A stretch of 64,000 nt of DNA from Anthopleura xanthogrammica (GCA_964019055.1 OZ025211.1:5347835-5411834), one strand, 5' to 3'. Counted from the stretch's first letter, positions 1 to 21,461 are shown. The notes: generated by a model not told the origin, from the letters alone. Translations and numbers: made by a program.

Positions 1-143
1 ATCTCCCTAGTTCAGGATGGTTCATATATTGAATGTCCACAAGACGATGACAGCTTTTCGAATGCTATCTAGACACAGCGTCTTGGGATCCAGTAATTGT
101 TGCTTGGTCCACCCAAACTGCTGGGTAATGGTAAGTGTATCTT

Positions 144-3100
144 TTATCTCACAAAAAGCTTCCAAAAATCATCTTTACTGAAGGGCTTCACATTATATTT
201 ATCATCGTCACAACACAGATGCTCCGGAATGAAATTTACAAAGTACTTTTCGCTTGTTCCGTTCCAAAAGACTGGGTCATTGTACGCCCGATATGTGCCA
301 TTGTGCACAAAGTAGCCCCATTTTCCAATTTCGGTATTTTGTCCATCGTTTCCCCATTTTGGGCAATTTGAAGCCAAAACCGAGTCATCGTCGGGTACTC
401 GGAAATATGAATCACAAGCACCTATTTGTGGTAGATTATCTATCGTGAAATAGTCAATAACGTTTATTCCTTTAGTGTTCTTACTAGTGATTATATGGAA
501 GGTTCTACCTACAGCTTTTTTATGACAGAAATATTGCATCTGAGTGAATCCAATGTGCTTACGTAGTTCTCTCAATGCAGGGACATCGATGCGTAAGTTG
601 TTCATGGAATAATTGGATATTTGGCGGTAGTCGTCTTCTCTGATCATTTCTCCAAATGACTCGTTGTCTGCAGATAGGACAGTGCTAGCAATAAGTGTCC
701 ATCCACCTATACAGGACAATATAAAGAATCAGATGAAAATAGGAACAGCGTTATTATAAGAAAATACAGTGGGGAAAGCGTAATGCACAGCGCGCGCTGT
801 AACTCCTTAGATTTGATGATCTTGTGTATGAGTTTGAAACAAGATACTTTCACACCGTTGTGGTAGAGAACCAATCACAGAGTGTCAGGGGATTTTGCAA
901 TGACAATGCTCAATTACGGCAACGTCAAGCTAAGAATGGAACCTCCGGGACCGTCATGAAACGTTTTCACTCTCACACACTCTTGTCTACATGTACGTTC
1001 TGATTCAGGCACGTCTGCATCGCGCAGTATGACGCAATAAACCCCTTGCAGCACGTCGGAATGCAGCTCAATTTGGAGGGCAAAACAATAGGTTTCAATC
1101 CTCAAAATATTGAAATTCTTTTGTTTGGCCCTTCAAATTGAGCTGCTCTGACGTCACGTGCGAGGGGTCTATACTCAAAACAGTAGTTAAGGAAACAATT
1201 TACGCACTTTGTATTGACTCTTGAAAATGAAATGAAGTGAAATAAAAAAAACAATAAAGAATAAAAGTAGAGCATGGAAACTTAAGACAAAAACACTTAA
1301 ATATGTCGGCTGACGGAGAAACACTAACACTCACACATCTTGTGAAAACAGGATGACACCTTACCTCCGTCTGTTTTCATATCACAGTAAACGGAAATTG
1401 GTGTGAAAGTGTTGCCGGGATCGATCCAATACTCCTTATTTGCCAAAGCGATTCCGCCAGCGCTGTCCCGGATTTCCTTGCACGAAATTCCGGGAAGAAG
1501 TTTGTTGGATCCAACTAGTGCTGAATTTGATCAAAAAGATGCAAATCAATCAGATTTGTCAAATATATGAACGAATCAAATACAAGCTGTGAAAAGCACT
1601 ACTATGTCTCTCCCTTTGATTCGTGGGTCTTTCTCCGGGCCCTCTCGGCTTTCCCTCTCTCCGCAAGAACCTATGTCTAACCCGCTAAAAATAAATTCGA
1701 TTTGTGAGTTTGCTGTGCCCTGGCTTTGATCAGTCTAATTCGATATGTGAAATTTTTTTTTCACTACTTACTTTTGTATGGATTATCGAAATACAGCCAT
1801 TCCTCAACTGCAACAAAGAATGAAGGTCTTGCTTCCCGCGTCCTGTTATTGAACTCACAAACCGACTCATTTACTTTAAAATTTAAACTTTGGCACTGTC
1901 TATCAGCTTTGCAATTCTCAAAACATTTCATTAAATCGATTCCGGCGTCCCTCTTGAAGGCATGGCGAATAAGTTTGTTCCCCTTGACGGAATGCATTTG
2001 TAAACATTGGCTTGCAGCCGTCGTTGCCAAGGATACCACGAGGATTATTTGAATTGAATACTAAGTTGGGAAAGACAGAATAAATAAATCATTAGCAGTA
2101 ACATTTGCTTACTTCTTTTCTTTTCCTTTGTGTAACTTTTTTACAATACATAAAAATGAACCAATACAATGAAATTTAATTAAATTCAAGGCACCTTGCA
2201 ATTTTTAATTTATTTTGGTTCTGTCAAACGTGTGAATATAATTGTCTGTAAGACTACATATCGTTTTTATGTTAGATGGTTTTGCTTGATGATACACTAA
2301 ACATTGTAGGGATTCAATACCAAGCTAAACCAAACGTATGTTGTGCAGTTGCATAAAAAGCTGCCTTTCTCATCAAATTGAAAACCGCTGATTGTTAACG
2401 GCAGACTCATTTGTACAACCTTAGCTCAGTCATATAATATACTTACTCCATAGAAAGGTTTAACCTCTACGAAAGAATTCGAGATACCTATATAATCAGC
2501 GGTCTAAATCGGCTAACATTTGGAAATAAAAAGAATGCCCTCGAGAAAAAATATGATTTCTTTTGTGTTTTGTGTTTTGTGTTAGCCTCGCATTCACAAT
2601 GCTTTTGGGTGCATCGCCTCGTAGCTCCAACTCTACAGAAAATAATCTACTTTGGCAAAGCGTGATCGACCGTGCATGACATATCAGAACGGAAAAATGT
2701 CCAAGGGACAATAAGCAAGGAGGAAAAGAAGAATATATTTTGTAGGTTAAACTGGAGGATGTTTGTGCAGGTGGAGCAAAATACAGAACAAGTGTCCAAA
2801 GAGGTTCTGAGCAAATAAACTATTGTAACAAAAAAAACAAGGCTTGAAATAAGTCCTCTAAAAGTAAGAATAACTATATCTTACACTATTCCTTTAGAAA
2901 ATCGTCATAAACATTTTTACGAATAATGCAATATCGTATGATGAATATATGAAATGTCACAAAAAAATATGTCAAGCGGTAACCTTGGCCAGTTTTTCGT
3001 GCATCAAACTTGTAGCTAACTTCGTTATCGAGATGCTGGCTCTAACCTTCATTTTTACGTACGGTTAGTTTCCCCGAAATTTTCAATTCTAAAAATAGAT

Positions 3101-3601
3101 GTCTCAGCAACTTTGATTTGAGAGTTTAACTCTTATGGTTTTGTGAGTATCTTCGATCTTCGAGTCAAGAGCAAATTTTTTGAAGAAGCACTCTTTTTTG
3201 TTATCGTTGTTCTTATTCCATTGCCTGCATTGCCAACTAAATGCAATTATTGACGATACAAATTAAACTTTAGTTCCCGATAAAACGATATAAAATAGCA
3301 ATCGATTCCGATAGATATATAACTATATATTCGTACTGTACCGTACAAAGTAAAGAAAAAAAATGTTCAGAACACTCCTACAATATTTTGGAAAAAAATT
3401 GTTTGGTTTAGAATGAAGCCAAAGAGCGTTATTTAGAAAATGGATTTAGAATAAATATGGTCCTTTCATAAGGTTTCGAAAAAATAGTACATGATTTCCC
3501 AAAATAAACGAATTCTCAACGAATACGAATTTTTTTTAATGAAATGTTATTTATAAGGTCAGAAGGTGATTAAACTATATGGATCGTAAAATACTTACCA
3601 T
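144..3601 (-). CDS. Secreted PAN/apple plus fibrinogen-like domain protein, four exons
   Basis: Predicted coding exons are 3601-3599 (ATG only), 2060-1772, 1520-1365 and 706-144. The phases agree: 0, then 1, then 1. The start is inferred: the ATG at 3601-3599 is directly followed by a strong donor (GTAAGTAT), and exon 2 opens at a CTTAG acceptor with a hydrophobic run (YSIQIILVVSLATTAAS) that completes a signal peptide. Exon 2 encodes a PAN/apple-type domain, with Cys pairs in the CLQM, CFENC, CQSLNF and CEFNN contexts. Exon 3 has SCKEI, YWIDP and VYCDMKTDG, and exon 4 begins GGWTL; together these are the N-terminal hallmark of fibrinogen-related/COLFI-like modules. Exon 4 ends with a CCDDD motif and a TAA stop at 146-144. 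The product is probably an extracellular adhesion or lectin-like protein. The family call is firm; the function is not known. The 1.5 kb first intron (2061-3598) holds nothing I recognise. Confidence 0.75.
1037..1174. mobile_element. MITE family 1, copy 1, in an intron of the PAN gene
   Basis: Palindromic element of about 140 bp. Its inner arms contain CAGCTCAATTTGGAGGGC and the reverse complement of that, with a few changes. Its outer ends read ACCCCTTGCA and GAGGGGTCTATA. Related copies lie at 6893-7030 and 45147-45285. It lies in the intron between exons 3 and 4 of the PAN gene. Confidence 0.75.
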
Positions 3602-6325
3602 GATATTCTTAAGATGCGGAGGAAAGTTGAGCCAGTGCGTCTACGTTTCAGGACGATTCAAATCAACAACGCTCTGGCCAGGATTTTTTCCTTGTCAGAA
3701 AAAAGTGACGTCTGAGTACAGCTGAATCTACGCCAAAGGAAAGCAATTTTGAGGACGTGAAATGTGCGATTCTTTGCTTACTTTTCCCAGACATAATGTC
3801 AATACAGGTACTCTGATTATTTCAGCAATGTTGATATGGTCAGCCAAATATTTACTTAATGTAAGGAATCGACTAATATTGTAAAATACATAGGTCGCAC
3901 TATTATCGCTAGTACATGCTTTTTCATTTGCTTTGATGCAGATATCGATGTAGATAGCTTTCATTGCGATAATACTTTTAGGAACCCCACACTCTTAAAT
4001 GTCAGAGTACCAATGTCAAGTGAGAGTGAGTGCCTCAACTTAGTTGCTTCAGCCAATGACGTTCCATGTTTCTGATTGGCACTTGAAGAATCTTGGCGCC
4101 TGGGTTTTCTTAGGCTCTTTTATTTACACATTTGTTCTTACGAGTTTTGAGATTTGAAAAACATTTACCGAAGAGTCCAAATCACTTCTCAATCTGGTAG
4201 AAAACTGAATATGATTACAACTTGCAGTAGTTCTTTAGTTGTTCGTTAGTTTACTCATCCATTCCAGACCTCTTTTCCAGAACGTTCTTTGCAATCGACG
4301 ATGAGCAATGAGTGCGAAAAGTTTCTGTATTTGTGTTTTATATTTATTTAATGTTAAATTCATTTTTATGTTAGGATATCTCGGCTTTAGATAATATTCG
4401 TTTAATTTCAATCCACTCTGTGTGAGTGTATGGACCAATCAGCAAATCTTTTGGTTTGAGATAAAAAAACAACAAGAGTCAATATTTTCCTTGGCCAGTT
4501 TAAACTAATTAGTTAACAGAAAGTATTTCATGTCAGTACAGATGAATTGGCAGGAAGAAACTGAATTGTCTGTTGGGACTGAATACTGATAAAAGTATTT
4601 GTTGGATGGCCGAAACGTCTGAGCTATCATACCAAAATGTGTTAAGGTCCAAATGCACTAGCAATTTTTAAGACGATATTAGATGCGATTTTTTGTTGTG
4701 ATTTGGGTAATAGCCAAAAATGGTAAAGAATAGCAAAAAAGGGCAAAAACTTAAGAAACGACAGTTAACAAGAAACTTGTACTTGGATAAATATTTGTCG
4801 CCAACCTGTCATAACCTGGGTTCACGACATGCGCCGTTTTTCGATCAGAAATGATTAGATAAATTTATTAAAAATTGTAAGCATCAACAATTATATTATA
4901 ATTACAAAATTTTCGTTACGAATTCGATTAAGGATTTCATTATTTTTTAGCTTGCAGGTGGATCTGAGTAATCCTCTCAGTGGAGGCTAATTGGAATCGG
5001 AAATGGAAGCCAGGAAAGAAAATGGGTGCCTTTGACATTGATGAAGTGTCACAATCATGTTTATGAAAAGGAATATTGTTTTAAAAAACTAATTTACGCC
5101 TGTTAACGAAATGTAACAGAGAGGAGCTATTTTTAGTTGAGGAAGTCAAGAAACCAGTGTTGATTTGGAAGAAGGGCATGATCTATAAAAAAGATGGGCG
5201 AATAGTCCACAAGGAAAGGCCAAGAATAGCGCAAATAAACTTAACAAAAAAGAAAACTGTATATTAATAAAAATCATTTTAGGCAATAAGAACGCTGAAC
5301 GCTGGCAGCAGTAATCATATCCCTTTACAGTAACCTGCCCAACCAGATTTAATCTTAGCTTACATAATTCTTATTTCCGTTGTTTCCGATGGAACAAGAT
5401 AAGCATTGTAATCATGTTGATAATAATCGGTGGCTTGATGAAGTGAAAGTATAATATGGAGCAAAACTAATTTCATGCTAACAGATATGCGATGGAGCAA
5501 GCTAAGAATATTGATGAGAAAGTCGTGAAGCAAACAAACAAGGGCAAAAAAGCAGGTCTTTAGCCATTGGACAAGATAACCAGTCAAAGAGGCAGACAAA
5601 CAGCCTGAGTTAACCAATCAGAAATGCAGACTAAGTAACAAAGAAACCAGCAAAAAACTGCCGACAGGTAAAATTTATATCACTGACATGTATTCAACAT
5701 GGCGGCGATGACGTCGTATGCATGAAGGCCCATACGATTGAAACACACTATCGTGATCCTTATTTCTTCTTCTTCTTCGCGGGTTTTAATTTGGAATCAA
5801 CTGATTTAAGCTGCAATTCGAGCATTCTTCCTTCATAATTACTTTCCCGGCAATTGGGCGAATTACTCGTGGTAAACATATATATCTTTGATGATGAATG
5901 ATGGTTGGCCACATGACGTAGCTGTATGAATACCAGCTTTGTGTCCGCCAGTTTTACGCCTTAACATCACCGTGGCTCGTCTAAGCCCCTGGCCATTCTG
6001 CGCATGCCAGAAATTTTTTGCTGGGAGACCACACATGTGTGTTATTCCATTAAATGCATTATCTGTAGATCAAAAATATCGCATTATCATAACTGATTTA
6101 CATTGCCTGTTGTGGATGAACGCATCGGTTCCCCATTCAAAGGTTAATTTGAGTAACTGTGTTTGAGGTCGGTAGTTTAGTCATCTAGTTTTTCTCAAAT
6201 AGCAAACATGAAGCATTCTGGTCTAGCTTGGGTAAAAACAACACCATATAAGGCATGATTAACGACATGTATAATATACCACAATATAATGTGTGTGACA
6301 AACTTACGATCTTTTCCACCCATCT
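3602..6325. other. Spacer between two minus-strand genes, no gene seen
   Basis: AT-rich spacer holding the presumed promoter and 5' UTR of the PAN gene (just above 3601) and the 3' end of the three-finger gene (just below 6326). Short ORFs here show no domain or codon signature, and I see no RNA gene. Confidence 0.5.
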
Positions 6326-15570
<9,245 letters not shown>

Positions 15571-16222
15571 CTACTTCAGAAAAGGCAGATTGGATAGAGA
15601 ACAGAAAAATACAGCATACATAGCCACGCGAGATTCTCCTTCACTCAGTAAGGAATCTGTTAGTAAAATTCACTGACCTTGACATACTATTGATGTGTTA
15701 CTCAAACTCACCTACAATTCGCAGAGGGATCATCAATAAGAGCTTGCAGCATTGTTTTTTCACATTTATGAAGCTCAACCATTAGGAACGTGTCATTGCA
15801 CCCAAACCCCGGTGCATACTGGGATGCACAGGGTACTATTATTACTGTTGATATTAAACAAAGTCAATCCAAAAATCGTATTAGTGTTATTTACTATTCC
15901 AAATGTGTACAAATGGGATACGAATGCACGAGGTTTGAGCCTGACTAAGTTTTCCCGCCACTACTGTTGGCGATTGGTTTAATGCGTGCGCCGCCTGCTA
16001 AGGCAGATTATGTTTATCCTCGGTGACTTTGCACACTTTTTCAGATCTTTCTTCAATCCCTGCGCTATAACTATCAAGACCGATCCTAATCTGTGACTTA
16101 GCAGTGCTACGACTTTGGTAAGTCCCGGGGTTGTTTCAGGTATAGATAAAATTGATGATAACTAGCGGTAAGCTAGTGTGGGCTGCGTCGGTGTTTCTAA
16201 GGAAACAGTTGTGATAAAAAGG
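15571..16222. other. Upstream flank of the three-finger gene
   Basis: Should contain the first exon and promoter of the minus-strand gene. An ATG followed by a good donor (GTGAGT) lies near 15735-15712, but its phase does not fit the signal-peptide exon, so the start is left open. Nothing else was recognised. Confidence 0.35.
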
Positions 16223-16298
16223 TAAATTTTACACCGTAAAAAATAAGAAAGATCACTTTCTTAAGTGATCTTTCTTATTTTTTACGGTGTAAAATTTA
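16223..16298. repeat. Perfect 36-bp hairpin with a 4-nt loop
   Basis: Arms 16223-16258 and 16263-16298 are exact reverse complements (TAAATTTTACACCGTAAAAA outward), loop TCTT. It could be a minimal foldback transposon or a small-RNA precursor; the sequence alone does not decide. Confidence 0.9.
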
Positions 16299-17477
16299 TA
16301 GATAAAATTGATGAGTCGATGAGGGATTCCTGTGTTAAAATGTATTCATCCCCCCTCCTCCCTTCGTTTCTTTTCTTCTAACCGCTGGAAGCCCGGCGAG
16401 CCTAAACTTCAAAGGAGAAATAAAGGAGAAGCCTGCGGACTTTTATTATTGAATGAAGAATAAACGAATCTTAATATGCACCTCATTAAGTGGTTGACAT
16501 AAATTAGTTCCATAAAGACTCTTCGCATTCCGTTGATCAAACAGTAATCACTATCAACCGGAAATGTTACTTAAGACTAAGAAGGATTTGATTTTCGTCC
16601 AGATTAAACATAGAAAACGAAGGTTATTGAACAATTATGAGAATTATTTTCAGTAAGGAAGCTAATGTTTTTGAATGGGGAGAATTATGGTACGTTAGTA
16701 CGCTTGAGCTGGAGTTAAATGAGTCAAATGTGATGAGATGTCACTAATACTCTTGTCTTCAAATCCACGATATTTAGCCGACATGCAACGAAGTTCAAGA
16801 TTTGACGTTTAACACGACACAGAACGAACTGATGGCTCACTGCTGATGTTATTGAACTTTTGCTGCACTTTTCTCTATTTTTTGGCTATTTTTTGCCAGA
16901 AGAATTACAATACAATACAATACAATAACTTTATTTACGGAGGGATACATAATAACCATTTACAGTTTTCTAACTTACGGCCCTCAAATTAAAGATAAAA
17001 TAAAATAATATAATTACAAATTGTTATAAGTTACAATTATATACAATTACCTTTTAAATGTTACAAAATCTACATTGATTAAAACTTCAACTTGAAGTGC
17101 CATAGAACAGAATAAAGAATTGACCTTGCAAAGTTAAAAATTCACATTTCGGCATTTTTACTAGAATTGATGTAATTTGTAATAAAAAAGATGGAAGAAG
17201 ATGTATTATGGAAGCAAATTTATTCCCTGAACATATTAACAAAGAAAGCTTGTTCTTTATCATTCGGAAAATTCATAGATTGAAAGAATGTTGATAAAAC
17301 TGTCATCTGCGTTGTCAATCCCCCGCTATTGAAAACAAGTTTAATTAAAAGCATATACGTAATCCGGCGACTTATATTATGCTGTTATTATGTGTTTTTC
17401 CATATTCCCTTAAATAGTTTAACTCTTACTTACCAAGGAATAGTGTTAGTACTTGTGTTGCTATCATGACCAGGTCA
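16299..17477. other. Spacer with a probable retroelement 3' tail
   Basis: No gene seen. A short (TACAA)n run at 16906-16928 leads into ATAACTTTATTTACGG. Read on the minus strand this resembles the 3' tail of a LINE-like element. A similar tail is at 46988-47035. Confidence 0.4.
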
Positions 17478-17960
17478 GTATGGCTGTTGGGTTAGGGAAT
17501 GTTCGTGATGAGTGTACTCTAGTCTGAGTCTACAAGATGATGAAATGTGAGCAGCTAGGGTGTTGATGACCGTTCAGTTCAGAGCATCATGTAACGCAAG
17601 AGGTCAAGCCATGCATATGATGCACGAGCCATACCTAGCCTGCGTATGGCTGTTGGGTTAGGGAATGTTCGTGATGAGTGTACTCTAGTCTGAGTCTACA
17701 AGATGATGAAATGTGAGCAGCTAGGGTGTTGATGACCGTTCAGTTCAGAGCATCATGTAACGCAAGAGGTCAAGCCATGCATATGATGCACGAGCCATAC
17801 CTAGCCTGCGTATGGCTGTTGGATTAGGGCCAATGTTCGTGATAATTGTACTCTAGTCTGAGTGTACAAGATGATAAAATGTGAGCAACCAGGTTGTTGA
17901 TGACCGTTCAGTTAAGCACCATGTAACTCAAGAAGTCAAGCCATGCATATGACGTTGGCT
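17478..17960. repeat. 166-bp tandem repeat, about 2.9 copies
   Basis: The start TATGGCTGTTGG recurs near 17479, 17645 and 17811, a constant spacing of 166 bp. Copies 1 and 2 are nearly identical; copy 3 has diverged. It lies just upstream of the first TMEM121-like copy. Confidence 0.92.
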
Positions 17961-18102
17961 TGTGAAAAACCATAAAGTAACAGTATTCTTTTCTATATAA
18001 AGGCATATTTCTTCGAGTTTCCATCCAAACACGCGACTTAAATAAAGTTCCGCCGGAACTAAATTAGTCACTTAATAACAACAACATTTGATTGGAGCTC
18101 AT

Positions 18103-18253
18103 AGAATGGTTTTCATTAACCCGTGAAGCAAAGTGTGCCTATTAAAGTGTAATAGTCAGAAACACAATAGAAAACAAGAGAATTAGAGTGAAGTAATGCG
18201 TTAGATGCTATGTGCTATGAAAGTGTATTTCACGGGTTTATGAGAATCAATCT
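18103..18253. mobile_element. MITE inserted upstream of TMEM121-like copy A
   Basis: Inverted ends AACCCGTGAA and TTCACGGGTT. The duplicate flank at 20940-20965 and the flank of copy C near 48925-48945 lack this insert, so both act as empty sites. A related element is at 44946-45097. Confidence 0.75.
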
Positions 18254-18341
18254 ATCATCATTTTGGTATAGAACCTGTCAATGAATAACAAAGGTCACGC
18301 TGTCATCTCGTGTATTCAACACGTCTTAATAAAACAAAAAT

Positions 18342-19364
18342 ATGGGCAAGAAAACAGCAATCTGGCGTCGTCATGTTGCAAGGATTCTTGGTGTCCTTTT
18401 CCTTATGTTCCAAGGAGCAATTCTTGATTATTATTTGATACAAGGAGAGAGTCCTAGATGGTTTGCATGGCTTTTAACCGATGGAGTGGTTCTAGCGACG
18501 TGGATAGCAGCTATGCTAATATCGCATCGTCGTCTGAACAGCAAACGAAGATACAGTTTTGATCAAGGACAAGGATTTCTTCAAGATGAACTTGCTTTTG
18601 CCTACATTGCTTGGCTTGTGTACGCGTTACATCTCGTTCCTCAACTCGCCACGTTTTTTAGTACCAAGGCGAATGAACTTGACGAGAAAACAATGGTGTT
18701 TGGTCCAAATATGCTGAAGATGTGTCTGTGTATCACTCCAGCGTTGTTTCTTTTTCTTCTCTTCGCTCACCACGACTCCAAACCCCACACATCAAGAAAA
18801 TTCTACTTGGAGAAGCTATCCGGTGCTGTTACTCTCGATTTATTCGACAGCGTTGAAATGCTCGAGTACCTATTCGAAAAGGAAGCCATACCTGATTCAG
18901 TGAAGATAGCCATTCTGATTTTCTCGTGCATAAATTTCTTTCTGCCAGTCTTTGCTCTCTATGAGTTGAAACACAATAAATTTCACGCCGACGGTCAAGT
19001 TTCTCCTTTGTCCTTCAAGATCCTTTACATCTTTTCCTTTTTGTTTTTCGTCAATGCACCATTCCTAGTCTTACGTCTAGTACTATGGCATAGTTATCAA
19101 CTGGACATTTCAGTGTTACTCGCAAAGAATGCCTTGGCAATCGTCCTGGGGGTGCTTGAAATAGCAGAGTTTTGTGGAGATGAAAGACCTAAGAAGTGTT
19201 TATCGTGCTCCAATACATTTGCCAAAAGTTTTTTCAAGAGTCACCTTGAAGTATGTGGAAAGGAAGCAACAGGAGAACAAGAGTTAAGGATTAATGTCGA
19301 ATCCCCTTCAAATGATAGTCCATCTCCTACCGCGAATACAGGGGACCCGGATCATGCCGAGTAG
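18342..19364 (+). CDS. TMEM121-like multi-pass membrane protein with C-terminal C2HC zinc finger, copy A
   Basis: Intronless 340-residue ORF. Hydrophobic segments lie near residues 13-33, 44-61, 84-106, 125-142, 186-208, 225-248 and 257-277. The layout matches the TMEM121 family: an aspartate-tyrosine near the end of the first segment, the VTLDLFDSVEML block (164-174) before a helix, and AKNALAIVLGVLEIAEF at the last helix. Family assignment is from recalled pattern, not a search. Unlike the vertebrate family, the tail carries Cys286, Cys289, His301 and Cys305 (C-x2-C-x11-H-x4-C), which fits a zf-C2HC-type finger. The last 30 residues are Ser/Pro-rich and probably disordered. The ATG lies after an AT-rich leader (AATAAAACAAAAAT) shared by all copies. 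The function of the family is poorly known. Confidence 0.8.
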   Translation: MGKKTAIWRRHVARILGVLFLMFQGAILDYYLIQGESPRWFAWLLTDGVVLATWIAAMLISHRRLNSKRRYSFDQGQGFLQDELAFAYIAWLVYALHLVPQLATFFSTKANELDEKTMVFGPNMLKMCLCITPALFLFLLFAHHDSKPHTSRKFYLEKLSGAVTLDLFDSVEMLEYLFEKEAIPDSVKIAILIFSCINFFLPVFALYELKHNKFHADGQVSPLSFKILYIFSFLFFVNAPFLVLRLVLWHSYQLDISVLLAKNALAIVLGVLEIAEFCGDERPKKCLSCSNTFAKSFFKSHLEVCGKEATGEQELRINVESPSNDSPSPTANTGDPDHAE

Positions 19365-19439
19365 TAAGGTAGTGGCTGGTCACAATAAATAACATCAACA
19401 AGGGAACCATCTTATTTTATCGCTTTATTTATCAGGAAT

Positions 19440-19524
19440 ACGAGTGTGTTTTTCAAAGAGGTTCAAATTGCACGAGACCGCAGATCGAGTGCAATTTGAG
19501 CTCTTTGAAAAACACACGAGTGCG
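19440..19524. repeat. Foldback repeat downstream of copy A
   Basis: Inverted arms CGAGTGTGTTTTTCAAAGAG and its complement, with a few mismatches and a loop of about 10 nt. Probably a small MITE. Confidence 0.8.
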
Positions 19525-20554
19525 AATTATCCCAAATTGAACGAGAAACCATATGATTACCTGTTAATAATATACATGAAAAACCTTACAAACTTTACCG
19601 TCCGACATTGAAAATCTCAAGAAAAACTCTGAGCGCGCGCTCAATGACGTGAGATAGCGTCAGCAGTGCGCGCTCTTCAACTGAAACCGACAAAAAATTT
19701 ATTCAAAAACAAAGAAAATCACCAACTTTTTAGCCGTTTTCACCGCTTAAACTTGTTCCTTCGCGCACGGAAAATGCATAGTTTTGATGCTTAATAAAGT
19801 TATCAACAGCAGAATCAAAAATAGTTTGGTTTCAAGATATTTTTCGGAAAATATAATTTGGACTGTGTTACACTTTTCTGCACTGTGTTACAGATGTTTG
19901 CACTGTGTTACACTTGAACTGCACTGCTCTAAGCCAATCAAATTCGAGTAATTTTTTCATGCATATTATTAGTCTATAAACTAGTTTCACCGGGAGGTCA
20001 TTTGAGTGCAGAGCCAATGCAGAACCAATGGTCACTGCACAGTACACATCTATTTGGTATTTGTTGTATTGTAGTTTTAAGAGTTTATATACATTTCTGG
20101 TATTGGTTCGACAATTTATTAATTCAATAATAATCATGTGATATTTCATTCGTAAAAATAATTAAATTGAAGTCGTAAGGTGTACGTACGAGATAATAGT
20201 TGAAGTATGTATCCAAAATAATATGTGTAATATTTCGCAAGCTGTTATTGGGATTAGTTTATTGGATGTTGTCTTTTTTTTTCTTGTGTTTATACTTAAT
20301 TATCATTTTACTGTACTACTTGTTACAGTATTTTTAGCCCTCTTTTCAATTCTTGAATACCTTATTATAGGAAATCAACGCTCCATGAAATTAACGCAAA
20401 TTTCAAAAAATCGAGTTTTTTAAGTCGTGTTAATTTCTTTTAATGTTAATTTCCATATCATTACCACCGATTTCATTGCTACGCGACCGACTTTGTTGTT
20501 ATTAGTGTGCAAGTTTGCCGATTCTCTTCCGTCAATCAAACCGTTTGGATTTCG
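19525..20554. other. Spacer, no gene seen
   Basis: AT-rich. It contains the flank segment (near 19775-19835) that is fused to the truncated TMEM121-like copy at 21141. Small ORFs have no recognisable features. Confidence 0.5.
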
Positions 20555-20905
20555 TATTTAAGTCGAGGGTTTGGATGGAAACTCGAAGAAATATGTCTTT
20601 ATATGGAAAACTGATGAAAGAATACTGATATAACTTTTATTTTTTTATTTAATTTTAATGATCTGATTACTAGTAAAGCATCTTAGAATCCAAAATCATC
20701 TAAAATTATCTGAACTCATCTTCATCACACAGAACTTCAAAGCTACATCCGAAAACAAATGATTTTGGATTCTAAGATAACCCAGTTTTGCAATCGATGA
20801 TCAAACCTAAATAAAAAACCATAAGTAACAGTAGTCTTTCCTCAATTTTCTATATAAAGTCATATTTCTTCGAGTTTCCATCCAAACACGCGACTTAAAT
20901 AAATT
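20555..20905. mobile_element. Foldback element, part of a dispersed family
   Basis: Arms 20555-20610 and 20850-20905 are inverted copies that carry TTTGGATGGAAACTCGAAGA and its complement. Relatives of one arm lie at 17985-18045, 51780-51850 and 56640-56690. The right arm runs into the 5' flank of the truncated TMEM121-like copy, just as in copy A. Confidence 0.7.
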
Positions 20906-21042
20906 CCGAACTAAATAAGTCACTTAATAACAACAACATTTGATTGGAGCTCAAATCATCATTCAGATATAGGACCTGTCAATGAATAACAAAGGTCACG
21001 CTGTAATCTCGTGTATTCAGCAAGTCTTAATAAAACAAAAAT

Positions 21043-21180
21043 ATGGGCAAGAAAACAGCAATCTGGCGTCGTCATGTTGCAAGGATTCTTGGTGTCCTTT
21101 TCCTTATGTTCCAAGGAGCAATTCTTGATTATTATTTGATAGTTTTGATGCTTAATAATGTTATCAACAGCAGAATCAAA
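21043..21180 (+). pseudogene. Truncated TMEM121-like copy
   Basis: The first 33 codons and about 170 bp of 5' flank match copy A almost exactly. At 21141 the sequence jumps to the region that lies downstream of copy A (TAGTTTTGATGC, found near 19780), deleting the rest of the gene. The joined frame runs to a stop at 21226-21228 as unrelated residues, so the copy should be inactive. Confidence 0.9.
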
Positions 21181-21461
21181 AATAGTTTGGTTTCAGAGAA
21201 ACAATACGCTCTGTCTCTTTCTTGTTAGGTTCGTCAAGATCTGTTTATACACGTAGATCGTATTGTTTCTCTGATTGGTCCTTATATTCGTAAAACGCAA
21301 ATCGCACGCGCTTATAGTCTTTAAATAATTTGAATCGTTGTAAAACATACTTTTCGCCCTAATGATGCACTAGAAGTGCGAAAGCTCGGTATTATATTAA
21401 AAAATAGTGGAAGAAACAAACGTAAACAATATTTCGCAACCTGTTATTGGGATTAGTTTCC

